In this document: positions 33,747 through 43,579 of the stretch, in pieces
How the letters are laid out: each line of letters begins with the position of its first letter
How positions within the stretch are numbered: the first letter of the stretch is position 1
Assembly (NCBI GenBank): GCA_003284265.1
Contig: QBVV01000012.1
Coordinates: forward strand, 1-49,627
Direction of reading: 5' to 3'
From: SAR116 cluster bacterium AG-313-A07
Lineage (GTDB): Bacteria > Pseudomonadota > Alphaproteobacteria > Thalassobaculales > Thalassobaculaceae
Length of the DNA: 49,627 nucleotides
Translations under genes and position numbers: made by a program
Notes under the pieces: model-generated
What the model was told of the DNA's origin: nothing
Databases searched by the model: none
What the model saw: the letters and a program-made list of their open reading frames with translations, nothing else

Positions 33747-34727
33747 TTAAGTGACAAGTATAATTTTACCGGCATATTCCCTCGACAATAGTGCTTTCAT
33801 CGCCTTATCAGCGTCTTCTAGCTGAAAGACCTTTCCTGTATATGGCTTCACAGCACCGTGCCTATAAAGATCCGCCGCTTCTTGAACAAAACTTGCGCCA
33901 TAAGCCGGGTCCCTCTCCGTCTGAGCTCCGTAAACTACCCCTACAACTGATATATTTTTCACGAGTATTAAATTTGCAGGAACTTGCTGTATTCTTCCCG
34001 ATGCAAAACCAATAATTAACATTCTGGCCTCCCAATTAACGGCTCGAATAGCTTGATCAAACGCATCCCCACCAACCGCATCATAGACCACATCCGCCCC
34101 AATACCGTTTGTTATCTCTCGAACTCGATCTTTAATGCTTTCTGTTTTGTAATCGATAGCAAAATCTGCTCCGTGCTTAATCGCCACGTCACATTTCTCT
34201 GGACCTCCAGCCGCAGCAATAACCCGAGCCCCAATATGTTTTCCTAATTCTACAGCAGTCAAACCAACCCCACCTGCCGCACCCAAGACTAATAAAGTTT
34301 CATCTTTTTTTAATCGCCCCCGATGCTTTAAGGCAAAGTTTGATGTTCCATAAACTGTTGGAAAACCAGCAGCAATGACGTCATCCATTTCATCAGGTAT
34401 TGGCACCAACCATTCACTATCTACAAGAGCCTCCTCGGCAAACGCTCCTCCTCCACGCATGAATGCCATCACACGTTCCCCGATTTTCAAAGGACGCGAA
34501 ACATCTGATCCTATTCCGATAACCTCTCCAGCCACCTCCATTCCCGGAATAAAGGGAGGTTCAAGTTTGGATTGATACCTGCCAGCTATTTGTAACGTGT
34601 CTGCAAAATTTAAACCCGCTGCCTTAACTCGAATATGGACATCGTTGGGGCCCGGGATCGGTGCTTCGGTTTCGCTTACACCCAAATTTTCTGGGCCTCC
34701 TAATTTATTGCAAAAAATAGCTTTCAT
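33747..34727 (-). CDS. Zinc-independent quinone oxidoreductase (MDR family)
   Basis: A 326-residue NADPH-dependent oxidoreductase of the medium-chain family, quinone-reductase type. It lacks the zinc-binding cysteines. The N-terminal catalytic part shows PFIPGMEVAGEV and KIGERVMAFMRGGGAFAEEA; the Rossmann part has VLGAAGGVGLTAVELGK (nucleotide loop) and ARVIAAAGG; VVYDAVGGDAFDQAIR follows. It probably reduces quinones or enones. AAGGTGA 8 nt ahead of the ATG at 34727 supports the start. It is divergent from an enoyl-CoA hydratase/acyl-CoA ligase pair, so a role with enoyl-thioesters is possible. Confidence 0.9.
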   Translation of the reverse strand: MKAIFCNKLGGPENLGVSETEAPIPGPNDVHIRVKAAGLNFADTLQIAGRYQSKLEPPFIPGMEVAGEVIGIGSDVSRPLKIGERVMAFMRGGGAFAEEALVDSEWLVPIPDEMDDVIAAGFPTVYGTSNFALKHRGRLKKDETLLVLGAAGGVGLTAVELGKHIGARVIAAAGGPEKCDVAIKHGADFAIDYKTESIKDRVREITNGIGADVVYDAVGGDAFDQAIRAVNWEARMLIIGFASGRIQQVPANLILVKNISVVGVVYGAQTERDPAYGASFVQEAADLYRHGAVKPYTGKVFQLEDADKAMKALLSREYAGKIILVT

Positions 34728-34868
34728 TTATTCAATCACCTTATATCAAAAAATCATCTATAATTAGGGTTAAAAATTACGATGGACCAAGTGCAGTCTA
34801 AAGATTCACTTCAATTTAATACAAGTATCAAGATATCTTATCTCCTGCCTGATGAAAGGATTATCATA

Positions 34869-35621
34869 ATGCGAATCTTACTAGAAAAAGACGGTGCACA
34901 CATTGCGATTATCACTATCGACCACCAGAAGAAACTTAATGCTATGTCCCGTGAAATGATGCAGCGCCTGGGAAACATTTGGGATGAATTATCGAGAGAC
35001 GAAACAAGATGTATAATATTAACCGGAGCAGGCGAACGTGCATTCTGCGTAGGAGCAGATATATCAGGTGATTTAGAGGCAACACCGGAGATAAGCAAAA
35101 TTGTCAATCATGCATTACTTAAAACAGATATTTTTAAAAAGCCGATAATAGGAGCAGTCAATGGAGATTGTATTGGAGGAGGATTAGAACTTCTACTTCC
35201 AACCGACATTCGAGTCACAAGCCCCAACGCAAGATTTGGTTTGCCCGAGGTAAAGTGGTCAATCTATCCTTTTGGAGGAGCGACCATAAAACTTATCCAA
35301 CAGATTGGATATGTGCAGGCAATGGATCTATTATTGACCGGGCGATTAATTTCTGCCGAGGAAGCTCGGCAAATTGGTCTAGTCAATGATATAAAAAAAA
35401 CAGGTTCCGTCCTCGATTGGGCGTTGGAAAAAGCACACATGATCGTTGCCAATAGCCCATCAGCGGTGCAAGCCGTTAAAACACAAATCAGTTCCAGCAT
35501 AGCTGAGCACGTTAGATCAAGAGAAGACTTGGACCAGAAACTTGGAGATCAAGTTCGGGCCGGTCCAAATTTCAAAGAGGGTGTGAACGCATTTCTTGAG
35601 AAACGGCAGCCAAAATATTAG
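34869..35621 (+). CDS. Enoyl-CoA hydratase/isomerase family protein
   Basis: Crotonase-fold enzyme of 250 residues acting on acyl-CoA. The oxyanion-hole strands are seen as GERAFCVGADISG and GDCIGGGLELLLPTDIRV; the LPEVKWSIYPFGGA segment follows. The glutamates usual for true hydratase chemistry are not both obvious: GLPEVKW keeps one. It could be a hydratase, isomerase or hydrolase. The start is the ATG at 34869 with AAAGGA 8 nt ahead; an upstream open frame to 34782 adds 29 residues without family similarity. It ends 9 nt before an acyl-CoA ligase gene, so the two act together on an activated acid. Confidence 0.88.
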   Translation: MRILLEKDGAHIAIITIDHQKKLNAMSREMMQRLGNIWDELSRDETRCIILTGAGERAFCVGADISGDLEATPEISKIVNHALLKTDIFKKPIIGAVNGDCIGGGLELLLPTDIRVTSPNARFGLPEVKWSIYPFGGATIKLIQQIGYVQAMDLLLTGRLISAEEARQIGLVNDIKKTGSVLDWALEKAHMIVANSPSAVQAVKTQISSSIAEHVRSREDLDQKLGDQVRAGPNFKEGVNAFLEKRQPKY

Positions 35622-35630
35622 TCTGATGTC

Positions 35631-37280
35631 ATGAATAAAATTTTACGACCTGTTAGCGATACGCTTGGCAATTTACTGGATGAACTTGCTGCACGACATC
35701 CTGAAAAGGAAGCTATTGTTTTTGGAAGACAGCGGATTAGTTATAAAAACCTCCAAGACAAAGCGAATACTTTAGCATGTTCTCTGATTGATCTTGGAGT
35801 GAAGCCAGGAGACCGGGTGGCACTATTAGCTCCAAATAGACCTGAATGGATCATAGCAACTTTTGCAATCGCAAAAATAGGAGCAATCACCTCTGCTATA
35901 AGCACTTTCTCAACGCCCACCGAGTTATCTTGGACGTTGAAAAATTGCAGCGCAGTTGCGCTCATCACCGTCTCGTCTTTCAAAGGGAATAACTTTTTAA
36001 AAGCGATAAAAAACCTTTCACAAAAAAACTCAAACGAAAATTCCAGCGATTTAAATATAGATGCTTTGCCAAATTTAAAGGTTTTGATTTCTCTCGATAA
36101 GGCTACTGACGACTACGCAATCCAATGGGATGATTGCATGGCATATTCTAAAAATATTTCGGCAGCTATTTTACAAAGACGGCAAGAAAAAGTCTCAAAA
36201 AATGACTTGTGTTATATTCTTTACACTTCTGGTTCTACTGCGGAACCTAAAGGGGTTACCCTTGCTCACGGAAACGTTATAGCTAACGGTTACGACATAG
36301 GCAGAAGGCAAAATCTAAGTGATCAGGATATACTATGGTTTGCTATTCCCTTATTTTGGTCGTTTGGATCAGCTAATGCCCTCCCCGCCATTATGACGCA
36401 TGGTGGCAGCATAGTATTACAAGAAAGCTTTGACCCTGCAGCAGCCATTAAATTGATAGAAAAGGAGAGATGTACTGTCTTTTATGGCATGGTTAATATG
36501 GCTCGGTCGATCAGAGAAAGTGATGGATGGTCATTGGAAAAACTTAAGTCTATGAGGACGGGTTTAACGATTGGATTACCTGAAGACATACAAATGATAA
36601 TCGATACCATGAGCACATCGGAATTGTGTAATGTTTATGGTTCAACAGAAACATATGGCAATGCATCAGTTTGTTCATCAACCGATCCAATAGACTTGAG
36701 GCTAAAATCACAAGGCTTACCATTGCCAGGGATGAAAATTAGAATGGTTGACCCTGAGACTAAGGTCCCCTTACCTTCAGGAGAGATTGGCGAGATTACC
36801 GTAGCAGGGTATGTTACTCCTGGTTATTTCAACGCTCCCGAACTAACTGCTCAGACTTTCGATAAAGATGGTTACTTTTTGACAGGTGATCTAGGAATTA
36901 TAGGAAAAGATGGACGGGTTTACTTTAAAGGAAGACTTAAAGAGATTATCAAAACTGGCGGCGTTAATGTATCTCCTTTAGAGGTAGAAGGTATCATCCT
37001 TAAACACCCCAATGTAAAACAAGCTTTTGTCTTGGGCGTCCCTCATAAGCAAAAAACTGAAGCAGTAACAGCCGTGGTTGAGTTAAAGACCATCAGCAAA
37101 ACAAATCCTGCGGAAATCATTGATTTTTGCCGGAATAAGCTTGCATCCTACAAAGTACCGCTATCGCTTTTCATCAGAACAAATAATGAGCTCCCGAGAA
37201 CTTCGACAGGTAAGATCAATAAACCGGCCCTAAGGCAAGAAATTATTAAGGAGCTATCAAAGACAGCATTCACTTCCTAA
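35631..37280 (+). CDS. AMP-forming acyl-CoA synthetase
   Basis: Activates a carboxylic acid to its CoA thioester via an acyl-adenylate. The 549 residues have the P-loop motif YILYTSGSTAEPKGV, the YGSTETYGN motif, the hinge FLTGDLGIIGKDGRVYFKGR, and the catalytic lysine in RTSTGKINK near the C-terminus, in the correct order. Length and pattern match medium- or long-chain fatty acid or aryl-acid CoA ligases. It lies 9 nt behind the enoyl-CoA hydratase gene, forming a two-gene operon for side-chain activation and breakdown. It is convergent with the ABC exporter at 37293 across 12 nt. Confidence 0.92.
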   Translation: MNKILRPVSDTLGNLLDELAARHPEKEAIVFGRQRISYKNLQDKANTLACSLIDLGVKPGDRVALLAPNRPEWIIATFAIAKIGAITSAISTFSTPTELSWTLKNCSAVALITVSSFKGNNFLKAIKNLSQKNSNENSSDLNIDALPNLKVLISLDKATDDYAIQWDDCMAYSKNISAAILQRRQEKVSKNDLCYILYTSGSTAEPKGVTLAHGNVIANGYDIGRRQNLSDQDILWFAIPLFWSFGSANALPAIMTHGGSIVLQESFDPAAAIKLIEKERCTVFYGMVNMARSIRESDGWSLEKLKSMRTGLTIGLPEDIQMIIDTMSTSELCNVYGSTETYGNASVCSSTDPIDLRLKSQGLPLPGMKIRMVDPETKVPLPSGEIGEITVAGYVTPGYFNAPELTAQTFDKDGYFLTGDLGIIGKDGRVYFKGRLKEIIKTGGVNVSPLEVEGIILKHPNVKQAFVLGVPHKQKTEAVTAVVELKTISKTNPAEIIDFCRNKLASYKVPLSLFIRTNNELPRTSTGKINKPALRQEIIKELSKTAFTS

Positions 37281-37292
37281 CACTTTAGAAAA

Positions 37293-39161
37293 CTAGTCGA
37301 TTGCCGACTTTATTTTTTCCTCTGGGTCCTCAGGGATATCGTCAAAAGATGCGTAGTTCAAAGAATAAAGATTTGCATACAATCCTTTTTTCAATAGTAG
37401 TTCCTCGTGGGTGCCTTCTTCAAATATTCTTCCATCTTTCAATACTATAATCCGGTCACATCCACGTATAGTTGCTAATCTATGGGCAATTACAAGTCCT
37501 GTTCGCCCCTCAAGAAGCTTCCTAAGTGCAATTTGAATTTGCATCTCTGTATAACTATCAATACTGGCAGTCGCTTCGTCCAACACAAGTATTTTTGCAT
37601 CAGCCACAATAGCTCTTGCAAAACTAATCAATTGCCTTTGACCTAGAGATAAATTTGCGCCTCTTTGCTCTAGAATCGTATTATAGCCTTCTGGCAGGTC
37701 TTGAATAAAATCGTGGGCGCCGACTGCCCTGGCAGATGCAATGATTTCTTCTAAAGTGGCGCCATCACATCGGTATTTGATATTTTCTAGTATTGTACCA
37801 GTGAAAAGAAAAGGTTCTTGTAAAACCATAGAGACTTGCTCTCCCAAAGAATCCTGCGTTACATCGCGAACATTCTCGCCACCAACGGAAATACTTCCTT
37901 CCCAGGCATCATAAAACCTATTAACTAATGCAGTGATACTTGTTTTTCCGGATCCAGTTGGGCCTACTAAAGCCACGGTTTCTCCAGGATTTATTTTAAA
38001 ATTAATATTATGGAGAATTGGTTGATCTATTTCGTATCCAAAAGTGACATCTTTGAATTCAATACTTCCATCACAATCTGACAATTTTTTTGCATCAATT
38101 TTATCTCTGATGGAAATAGGAACATCTAGAACCTCTAGAATCCTCTGACCGGAAACCATAGCGCGCTGCATGAAACTATAATGAAGTGTCAATGATCTAA
38201 TAGGGTCAAAAAACCTCTGAACATAAAAAATAAATGCAACCATTACTCCGAGATCAAGTTCGGACTCCATTACCTGCGCACCACCGAATACAACCACAAT
38301 TGCCATTGCAATGCCGGTAAGCGTATCAACTATGGGAACATTAAATTGTGCAAATTTTGCAGCACGCAAATGTGCTTGCATGTTTTCTCGTGCCCTATCC
38401 ATATATAAGGCGTAGTTTATTTTTTCTCTCACCATTCCCTGCACTGTGCGTACGCCATGTATTGCTTCCGCCAACGCTCCATTAGTCATAGAATTCAATT
38501 CCCGAGCTCGCATGAACGCCGCACGAGCCCGCGGCAACCAAATAAACCGAACGATAAACAATGTGGGCACAATACAAAGTGTAAGAAGAGCTAAATTTAG
38601 ATCCAAAACCAACAGAACCGTTATGATGCCTACTAGCAAAACAAGGTCTCCAACGGCGAAAACAGATGTCTCAAGAAATTCCTGTAACGAATTTACATCG
38701 CTTTGTAATCTCGACATTAATCGTCCAACTTCTGTTTTATCCATAAAGGAAAGAGATACCCTTTGAAGATGGGAAAACATGTCACGCCGTAAATCTATTA
38801 ATACCCGCTCGGCTGCTCTCCCTACTAGATTTTCTTGAAGGAAATTAGCCACATAATTAATGGTAATAGTTAAACCAAAAACAATGACGCTTAGCTCTAA
38901 AATGGATTGATCTTTTTTTTCAGCAACCAAAGCGTTGTCTATTATATGTAAAATAACTAAAGGGATTGATATTTGGGTAATCGTGAAAATTAATACAGCC
39001 ACGACAGCGAGCCAAAGAGATTTCTTGTAAGGTTGGCAATAGGACAGAAATCGACGAATAACGATACCATCAAATGCTTTTCCAAACATTTCTTCATCAT
39101 GGCTTATTTGTGACCCAACTACAGCTTTCGGGGGGGGTGGGGAAACATTGATATTTGTCAT
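37293..39161 (-). CDS. ABC exporter half-transporter, subunit B
   Basis: A 622-residue half-transporter: six-helix exporter membrane domain (about residues 40-330) fused to an ATPase. Walker A is VGPTGSGKTS, the signature is LSLGQRQL (504-511; the usual LSGGQ is altered), and Walker B ILVLDEAT keeps the catalytic Glu529. It overlaps the preceding half-transporter by 4 nt (ATGA) and forms a heterodimer with it. The intact Walker B here together with the normal signature of subunit A makes the working ATP site. It is the last gene of the fbiC-LLM-GMC-DUF169 run. The substrate is unknown: lipid, peptide or drug export are all possible. Confidence 0.92.
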   Translation of the reverse strand: MTNINVSPPPPKAVVGSQISHDEEMFGKAFDGIVIRRFLSYCQPYKKSLWLAVVAVLIFTITQISIPLVILHIIDNALVAEKKDQSILELSVIVFGLTITINYVANFLQENLVGRAAERVLIDLRRDMFSHLQRVSLSFMDKTEVGRLMSRLQSDVNSLQEFLETSVFAVGDLVLLVGIITVLLVLDLNLALLTLCIVPTLFIVRFIWLPRARAAFMRARELNSMTNGALAEAIHGVRTVQGMVREKINYALYMDRARENMQAHLRAAKFAQFNVPIVDTLTGIAMAIVVVFGGAQVMESELDLGVMVAFIFYVQRFFDPIRSLTLHYSFMQRAMVSGQRILEVLDVPISIRDKIDAKKLSDCDGSIEFKDVTFGYEIDQPILHNINFKINPGETVALVGPTGSGKTSITALVNRFYDAWEGSISVGGENVRDVTQDSLGEQVSMVLQEPFLFTGTILENIKYRCDGATLEEIIASARAVGAHDFIQDLPEGYNTILEQRGANLSLGQRQLISFARAIVADAKILVLDEATASIDSYTEMQIQIALRKLLEGRTGLVIAHRLATIRGCDRIIVLKDGRIFEEGTHEELLLKKGLYANLYSLNYASFDDIPEDPEEKIKSAID

Positions 39162-41059
39162 GCGTTTTGACCCAAGACTTCTTTTTTGTCATTTTGATCG
39201 GAACCTGACCGCGCTTGAAGTCGAAACAGATCATAATATCGGCCTCTCTTTTCTATTAATGCATTGTGATTACCACGTTCAATAATCTTACCTTTATCCA
39301 CGAACAGAATTTCATCGGCATGCATCAAAGAACCTAGACGATGGGATACGATGATAGTTGCTCGCTCTTCAGTATCTTTTCTTAAAGCCTGTCGAATTTT
39401 TTGCTCTGTGCCTGAGTCAATCGCTGCTGTTGAGTCGTCAAATACGATAATTCCTGGTTTGAGAATAATTCCACGCGCAATCGATAAGCGTTGACGCTGT
39501 CCTCCCGATAACGACACACCCCGTTCTCCTATAAGGGTTTCATACCCGAGTGGGAGACGCGCTACATAATCATGTAATTGCGCAGAAGTATTAGCTACAG
39601 TGATGCGATCGCCATCAGACCATGGATCACCATATGCTATGTTATTCTCGATCGAGGCAGTAAAAAGAAACGAGTCCTGTTGAACCACCGAAACAAATTG
39701 CCTAAGTGACTCCAAGGAAATTTCCCGTATATCCTGGTTATCGATCGTTATACTACCGCTTGAGACATCGTAAAAACGGGGAATTAAGTTGGCAATGGTG
39801 GACTTTCCAGAACCTGGTGGACCAACAATTCCAAGAGTTCCTCCAGGGGCTATCGTAAAGTTAATTCCAGATAATATATTCTTGGCCTCTATCCCTGAGG
39901 AAAAACTAAAGTCCACGTTATCAAATTTAAGAACGCCACCCGTTATTTTTAAGGAAGGGGCATTTTGCTCGTCTGAGATATTCGGCTGCCGATCTATAAC
40001 TTCAAATATACGAGCCCCACATGTTGAAGCTCGCGCAAACGAGTTTACGAGCATTCCTATTTGGCGCACGGGCATCTGAAGTATCGTCATAAAAGCCAAA
40101 AATTCAGCTAGCCTACCAACAGTAATTTCGCCCTCAATAACCTTAAGACCGCCTAACCAAACGACCAACCCCATTGCGACAAAAAATGAAAAGCTCATGA
40201 CTGTTGTACTGCCAACTCGCACGCTCACCCTTTCTAACGCCACCTTTAAAGTATTATTTGAAGCCTCCTCAAACAATTTAAGTTCGTGTTTTTGGCCTGA
40301 AAACGCTCTGACAACGCGTATACCGGTAAGGTTTTCTTCCATTAGACGGGTAAGCACGCCCAACTTTTCTTGCATAAGCAACCACATCCAACGCAGTTTT
40401 AGTCGAGCTAGTGAAGACCGCCACCCAACGAATGGGACAAACGATAACGCAAGAATGGTGAGCAGCAGGTCTGTTTTAAGCATTAATAATGTGGCCCCAC
40501 CAATCAATACTATCAACATCACGAGGCGAACAATACCTGTGCTGATAAACATCCTAACACCTTCTAAATCTAGCATCCCGCGGGTAATTAGGTCGCCAGT
40601 GTGAACCCGGTCGTGGAACCCGAACGAAAGTCTCTGAATATTTTTATAAAAGGCTAACCGAAGTTCATATCCAATACAGTGACCAATGGCTTCACCATGA
40701 TAATTCTGCAACATGGTGAAGAGCCCTCTCAATATACTGAAAAGAATAATCATGTAAGCCGCTGACCATAAAGCTGCCTGAGGATCAACAGCAACGTTAC
40801 TAATATCTAAAAGCAAACCCTGAGCATAATCCACCGCATCGCCAACATAACGGGGAATGAACAACTGAAAGACGCACGCAGCAATTGTGGCGGTCAACGC
40901 GATAAACATCCTAGTTGAATGAGCAAAGCCCATTTTTGCAATTCTGACCAAGAGACCAAATTCGAGTTTATTGCCTTCTGCAAATTGCTCTGCCCGAGGC
41001 GTATTATTTAATCCTAGTTCAGTGACTGACGATTGATCACTGTTATGTACAGAATTCAC
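39158..41059 (-). CDS. ABC exporter half-transporter, subunit A
   Basis: A 633-residue half-transporter with an N-terminal exporter-type membrane domain and a C-terminal ATPase: Walker A VGPPGSGKST, normal signature LSGGQRQRLS (517-526), but Walker B FDDST with Asp542 in place of the catalytic Glu. Paired with subunit B, whose signature is LSLGQ, this puts both departures in the same ATP site, the pattern of asymmetric heterodimers such as BmrCD or TM287/288. The start is a GTG at 41059 with AAAGG about 10 nt ahead. It follows the DUF169 gene by 62 nt on the same strand, so it may share the F420-linked transcript. Confidence 0.92.
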   Translation of the reverse strand: MNSVHNSDQSSVTELGLNNTPRAEQFAEGNKLEFGLLVRIAKMGFAHSTRMFIALTATIAACVFQLFIPRYVGDAVDYAQGLLLDISNVAVDPQAALWSAAYMIILFSILRGLFTMLQNYHGEAIGHCIGYELRLAFYKNIQRLSFGFHDRVHTGDLITRGMLDLEGVRMFISTGIVRLVMLIVLIGGATLLMLKTDLLLTILALSFVPFVGWRSSLARLKLRWMWLLMQEKLGVLTRLMEENLTGIRVVRAFSGQKHELKLFEEASNNTLKVALERVSVRVGSTTVMSFSFFVAMGLVVWLGGLKVIEGEITVGRLAEFLAFMTILQMPVRQIGMLVNSFARASTCGARIFEVIDRQPNISDEQNAPSLKITGGVLKFDNVDFSFSSGIEAKNILSGINFTIAPGGTLGIVGPPGSGKSTIANLIPRFYDVSSGSITIDNQDIREISLESLRQFVSVVQQDSFLFTASIENNIAYGDPWSDGDRITVANTSAQLHDYVARLPLGYETLIGERGVSLSGGQRQRLSIARGIILKPGIIVFDDSTAAIDSGTEQKIRQALRKDTEERATIIVSHRLGSLMHADEILFVDKGKIIERGNHNALIEKRGRYYDLFRLQARSGSDQNDKKEVLGQNA

Positions 41060-41121
41060 AGAATCAAAACCTTTATAAAAAAGATCCGGTGTAATATTAT
41101 TACCCAGATCTCTTATCGTAA

Positions 41122-41937
41122 TTAATTGTAACTTTTAGACATCCCATCGGCAGGATCTGCGAAAGCTGAGTAAGGTGGGTAAGGATATCTTAGTCCATTC
41201 TTAGCAAGATGCTTCATCCCCTCCACTCCCGTTACAAACTCGTCAGGAGGGCAAGCCATCAATAACTCATCATCTGCCACACCACCATATCGACGTTCTG
41301 CATAGCACGGTAACGCTAGGCTGGTCTTACGAGTGGACAAAGCACGTCCCCAACTATCGGCACAGGCACTTTCGCCCGTCATAGTGAAATCATATCGTTT
41401 ATAATTGTGGTACTGTAAACCATTAATAAATAATATCATTTGCCCAGGTGAGGCATAAAACAAGCAAATATCAGGTGGGTCTAATCTTGCTGACCTTAAT
41501 GGAGATGCCGCTAATCCGCTATAGCGACCACTCTTTACTCTCGGCATCTGCTTTTGATGTTCTGCTGCTGCTTCTTGATTTCCAAACCAAACACCATTCA
41601 TCTTTTCTCCAGACCCAACATCGTCAGGGATTGCTTCCAATCCTATATTGGCTCCACAGCTCGAACCCGGACGCAAATTATCTTGAACGATCCCTAATGT
41701 AAAACCAGCTGTCCTTACCTGGGTTACCAGTTGACATGTTGTGAAAAACTTTCCATCAGAGGGCGTGCGCAATCCTTTTATTGAAAGCATTTCTTCGGAA
41801 TCCTCAAATAATTTCATTCCAAATGGAAATGTTCTAAGCTTTATAAGGTCCACTAATCCTTCAGCCGCAGCCTTTATCTCTTCTCCAGACGGCATCTTAT
41901 TCGCTTGATTTGAATCAGCATCATCTATTGTACTCAT
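41122..41937 (-). CDS. DUF169 family protein
   Basis: A 271-residue protein of the DUF169 group (function unknown; members occur in archaea and bacteria, often near redox or cofactor genes). Family-like features are FPFGMKLFEDSEEM, the cysteine positions in FFTTCQLV and PGSSCGANIGL, and the late ESACADSWGRAL and LALPCYAERRYGG motifs; the conserved cysteines could bind a metal or cofactor. No signal peptide or membrane helix is seen. The start at 41937 (MSTIDD) is set by GGGGA 7 nt ahead; the ATG at 41952 lies 3 nt behind the GMC gene stop. It is embedded in the fbiC-led gene run, so a role in the F420-linked pathway is inferred. Confidence 0.85.
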   Translation of the reverse strand: MSTIDDADSNQANKMPSGEEIKAAAEGLVDLIKLRTFPFGMKLFEDSEEMLSIKGLRTPSDGKFFTTCQLVTQVRTAGFTLGIVQDNLRPGSSCGANIGLEAIPDDVGSGEKMNGVWFGNQEAAAEHQKQMPRVKSGRYSGLAASPLRSARLDPPDICLFYASPGQMILFINGLQYHNYKRYDFTMTGESACADSWGRALSTRKTSLALPCYAERRYGGVADDELLMACPPDEFVTGVEGMKHLAKNGLRYPYPPYSAFADPADGMSKSYN

Positions 41938-41955
41938 TTTCCGTTCCCCCATTTT

Positions 41956-43566
41956 CTAAATATTTAGTGACTTTGCATCCTCTAGGATCATATCCGAGGC
42001 CTTCTCAGCTATCATTATTGTTGGCGCATTCGTATTACCTGTTGTGACCGTGGGCATAATTGATGCATCCACGACCCTCAGTCCTTCAATTCCATGAACT
42101 TTAAGACGTGAGTCAACAACAGCCATAGGGTCCTCTCCCATTTTACATGTGCTTACCGGATGATAGATGATACTGCCGTTGTCTCGGGCAAATTTTTCTA
42201 ACTCATCATCTGACTGTAACATTCGTCCAGGCACTGTTTCTTCCACGCTGAATGGCTTAAAAGCCGGCTGGGCTAAAATTTCTCTCGCCTGCCGGAATCC
42301 AGCTAGCATAACTCGTATATCGTCGGGGTCTGAGAGGTAGTTAGGCCGAATTAGTGGCCTAATTAAGGCATCAGAAGACTCTGCCATTATCGTCCCGCGG
42401 CTAGATGGACGCACAGGACAAACAACAACTGTCATGCCTCCTTCTTTTTCCAACTCACCATGAGTTTTTTGGGAATAGCTTGCAGGTGTAAACAATAATT
42501 GGATATCAGGACTTGAAAGCCCCTCGCGGCTCCTAGAGAAAACCATCGCGCTCGTTATTCCAAATGTCAACGCCCCCTTTCCTTGAAAAGCCCATGATCC
42601 AATTTCCCTAAGCAGTCTTATTCCTCGGCTTAATTGATTAATTGAGACGGTATTTTTAACCCGGTGACTTATTCGTGATACATAATGGTCTTGTAAATTT
42701 TGACCAACTCCCGGCAAATCATGAACGATCTTTACACCAATTGATTGGAGATGTTTCTGAGGACCAATACCAGAAACTTGTAAAATATGCGGTGAATTAA
42801 CAGCGCCACCCGATAAGACGATTTCTTTACCGGCAAAAATCTCGTGTTGTTTTCCTTTCTGTGTAAATTTCACACCGATACATTTTTTATTGTCAAAAAT
42901 TAGTCCCGTCACAAGAGCTTCTGTTTCAATTCTGACACTTCTTCGTTTTTTTGCTCGAGAAAGAAAGGTTCTCGCCGTTGACCCCCTAAACCGCCCTTTT
43001 CTCGTCATTTGAGAATAACCAACCCCTTCCGGAACAGACCCATTAAGATCTGAGCTTTTAGCGTGACCGGCCTGTTGGCCCGCCTCCACGAAGGCGTGAG
43101 TTAAATCCAGAATTGTTCGGTAATCCTCAACCTCTAGAGGACCTCCTTGTCCGCGATGGTCCGGTTCTCCTCCATTCTTATAATTTTCTGATTTTCGAAA
43201 GTATGGAAGGACATTATCAAACGACCACCCTTTACAACCCATTTGCGCCCAACCATCATAGTCCGCGGGGTTACCTCTGACATATAGCATTCCATTAATT
43301 GAGCTGGAACCACCCAATACGCGGCCTCGTGGCCAATGTATTCTTCTGTTACCTGATGATTCCTCCGGCTCTGAAGAATAATTCCAATTCACTTTAGGAT
43401 TGGAGAGCAAATGCAAAACACCTGCCGGTATATGAACCATGGGATGAACATCTTTGGGGCCCGCCTCTAATAAAATTACCGAGTGACCCTTCTCACTCAA
43501 TCTATCCGTGACAACACATCCAGCAGAGCCAGCTCCAATAACGATATAATCTGTATCGTATTCCAT
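41956..43566 (-). CDS. GMC-family FAD alcohol oxidoreductase
   Basis: FAD enzyme of 536 residues, choline-dehydrogenase type. It has the ADP motif GAGSAGCVVTDRLSEKG at the N-terminus, the GMC signature GRVLGGSSSINGMLYVRG, catalytic His469 in IIYHPVSTCKMG and Asn513 in TGNTNAPTIM. It is paralogous to the gene at 25480. It sits between two LLM-type oxidoreductase genes (13 nt upstream) and the DUF169 gene (3-18 nt downstream), so it should act on the same substrate pathway, giving an aldehyde or ketone that an F420- or flavin-dependent enzyme could take further. The substrate is unknown. Confidence 0.92.
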   Translation of the reverse strand: MEYDTDYIVIGAGSAGCVVTDRLSEKGHSVILLEAGPKDVHPMVHIPAGVLHLLSNPKVNWNYSSEPEESSGNRRIHWPRGRVLGGSSSINGMLYVRGNPADYDGWAQMGCKGWSFDNVLPYFRKSENYKNGGEPDHRGQGGPLEVEDYRTILDLTHAFVEAGQQAGHAKSSDLNGSVPEGVGYSQMTRKGRFRGSTARTFLSRAKKRRSVRIETEALVTGLIFDNKKCIGVKFTQKGKQHEIFAGKEIVLSGGAVNSPHILQVSGIGPQKHLQSIGVKIVHDLPGVGQNLQDHYVSRISHRVKNTVSINQLSRGIRLLREIGSWAFQGKGALTFGITSAMVFSRSREGLSSPDIQLLFTPASYSQKTHGELEKEGGMTVVVCPVRPSSRGTIMAESSDALIRPLIRPNYLSDPDDIRVMLAGFRQAREILAQPAFKPFSVEETVPGRMLQSDDELEKFARDNGSIIYHPVSTCKMGEDPMAVVDSRLKVHGIEGLRVVDASIMPTVTTGNTNAPTIMIAEKASDMILEDAKSLNI

Positions 43567-43579
43567 CAGAAAACCTATT

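Noticed and set aside
34782..34868. N-terminal extension of the enoyl-CoA hydratase
   Set aside because: The ribosome binding site and family similarity begin at the ATG at 34869.
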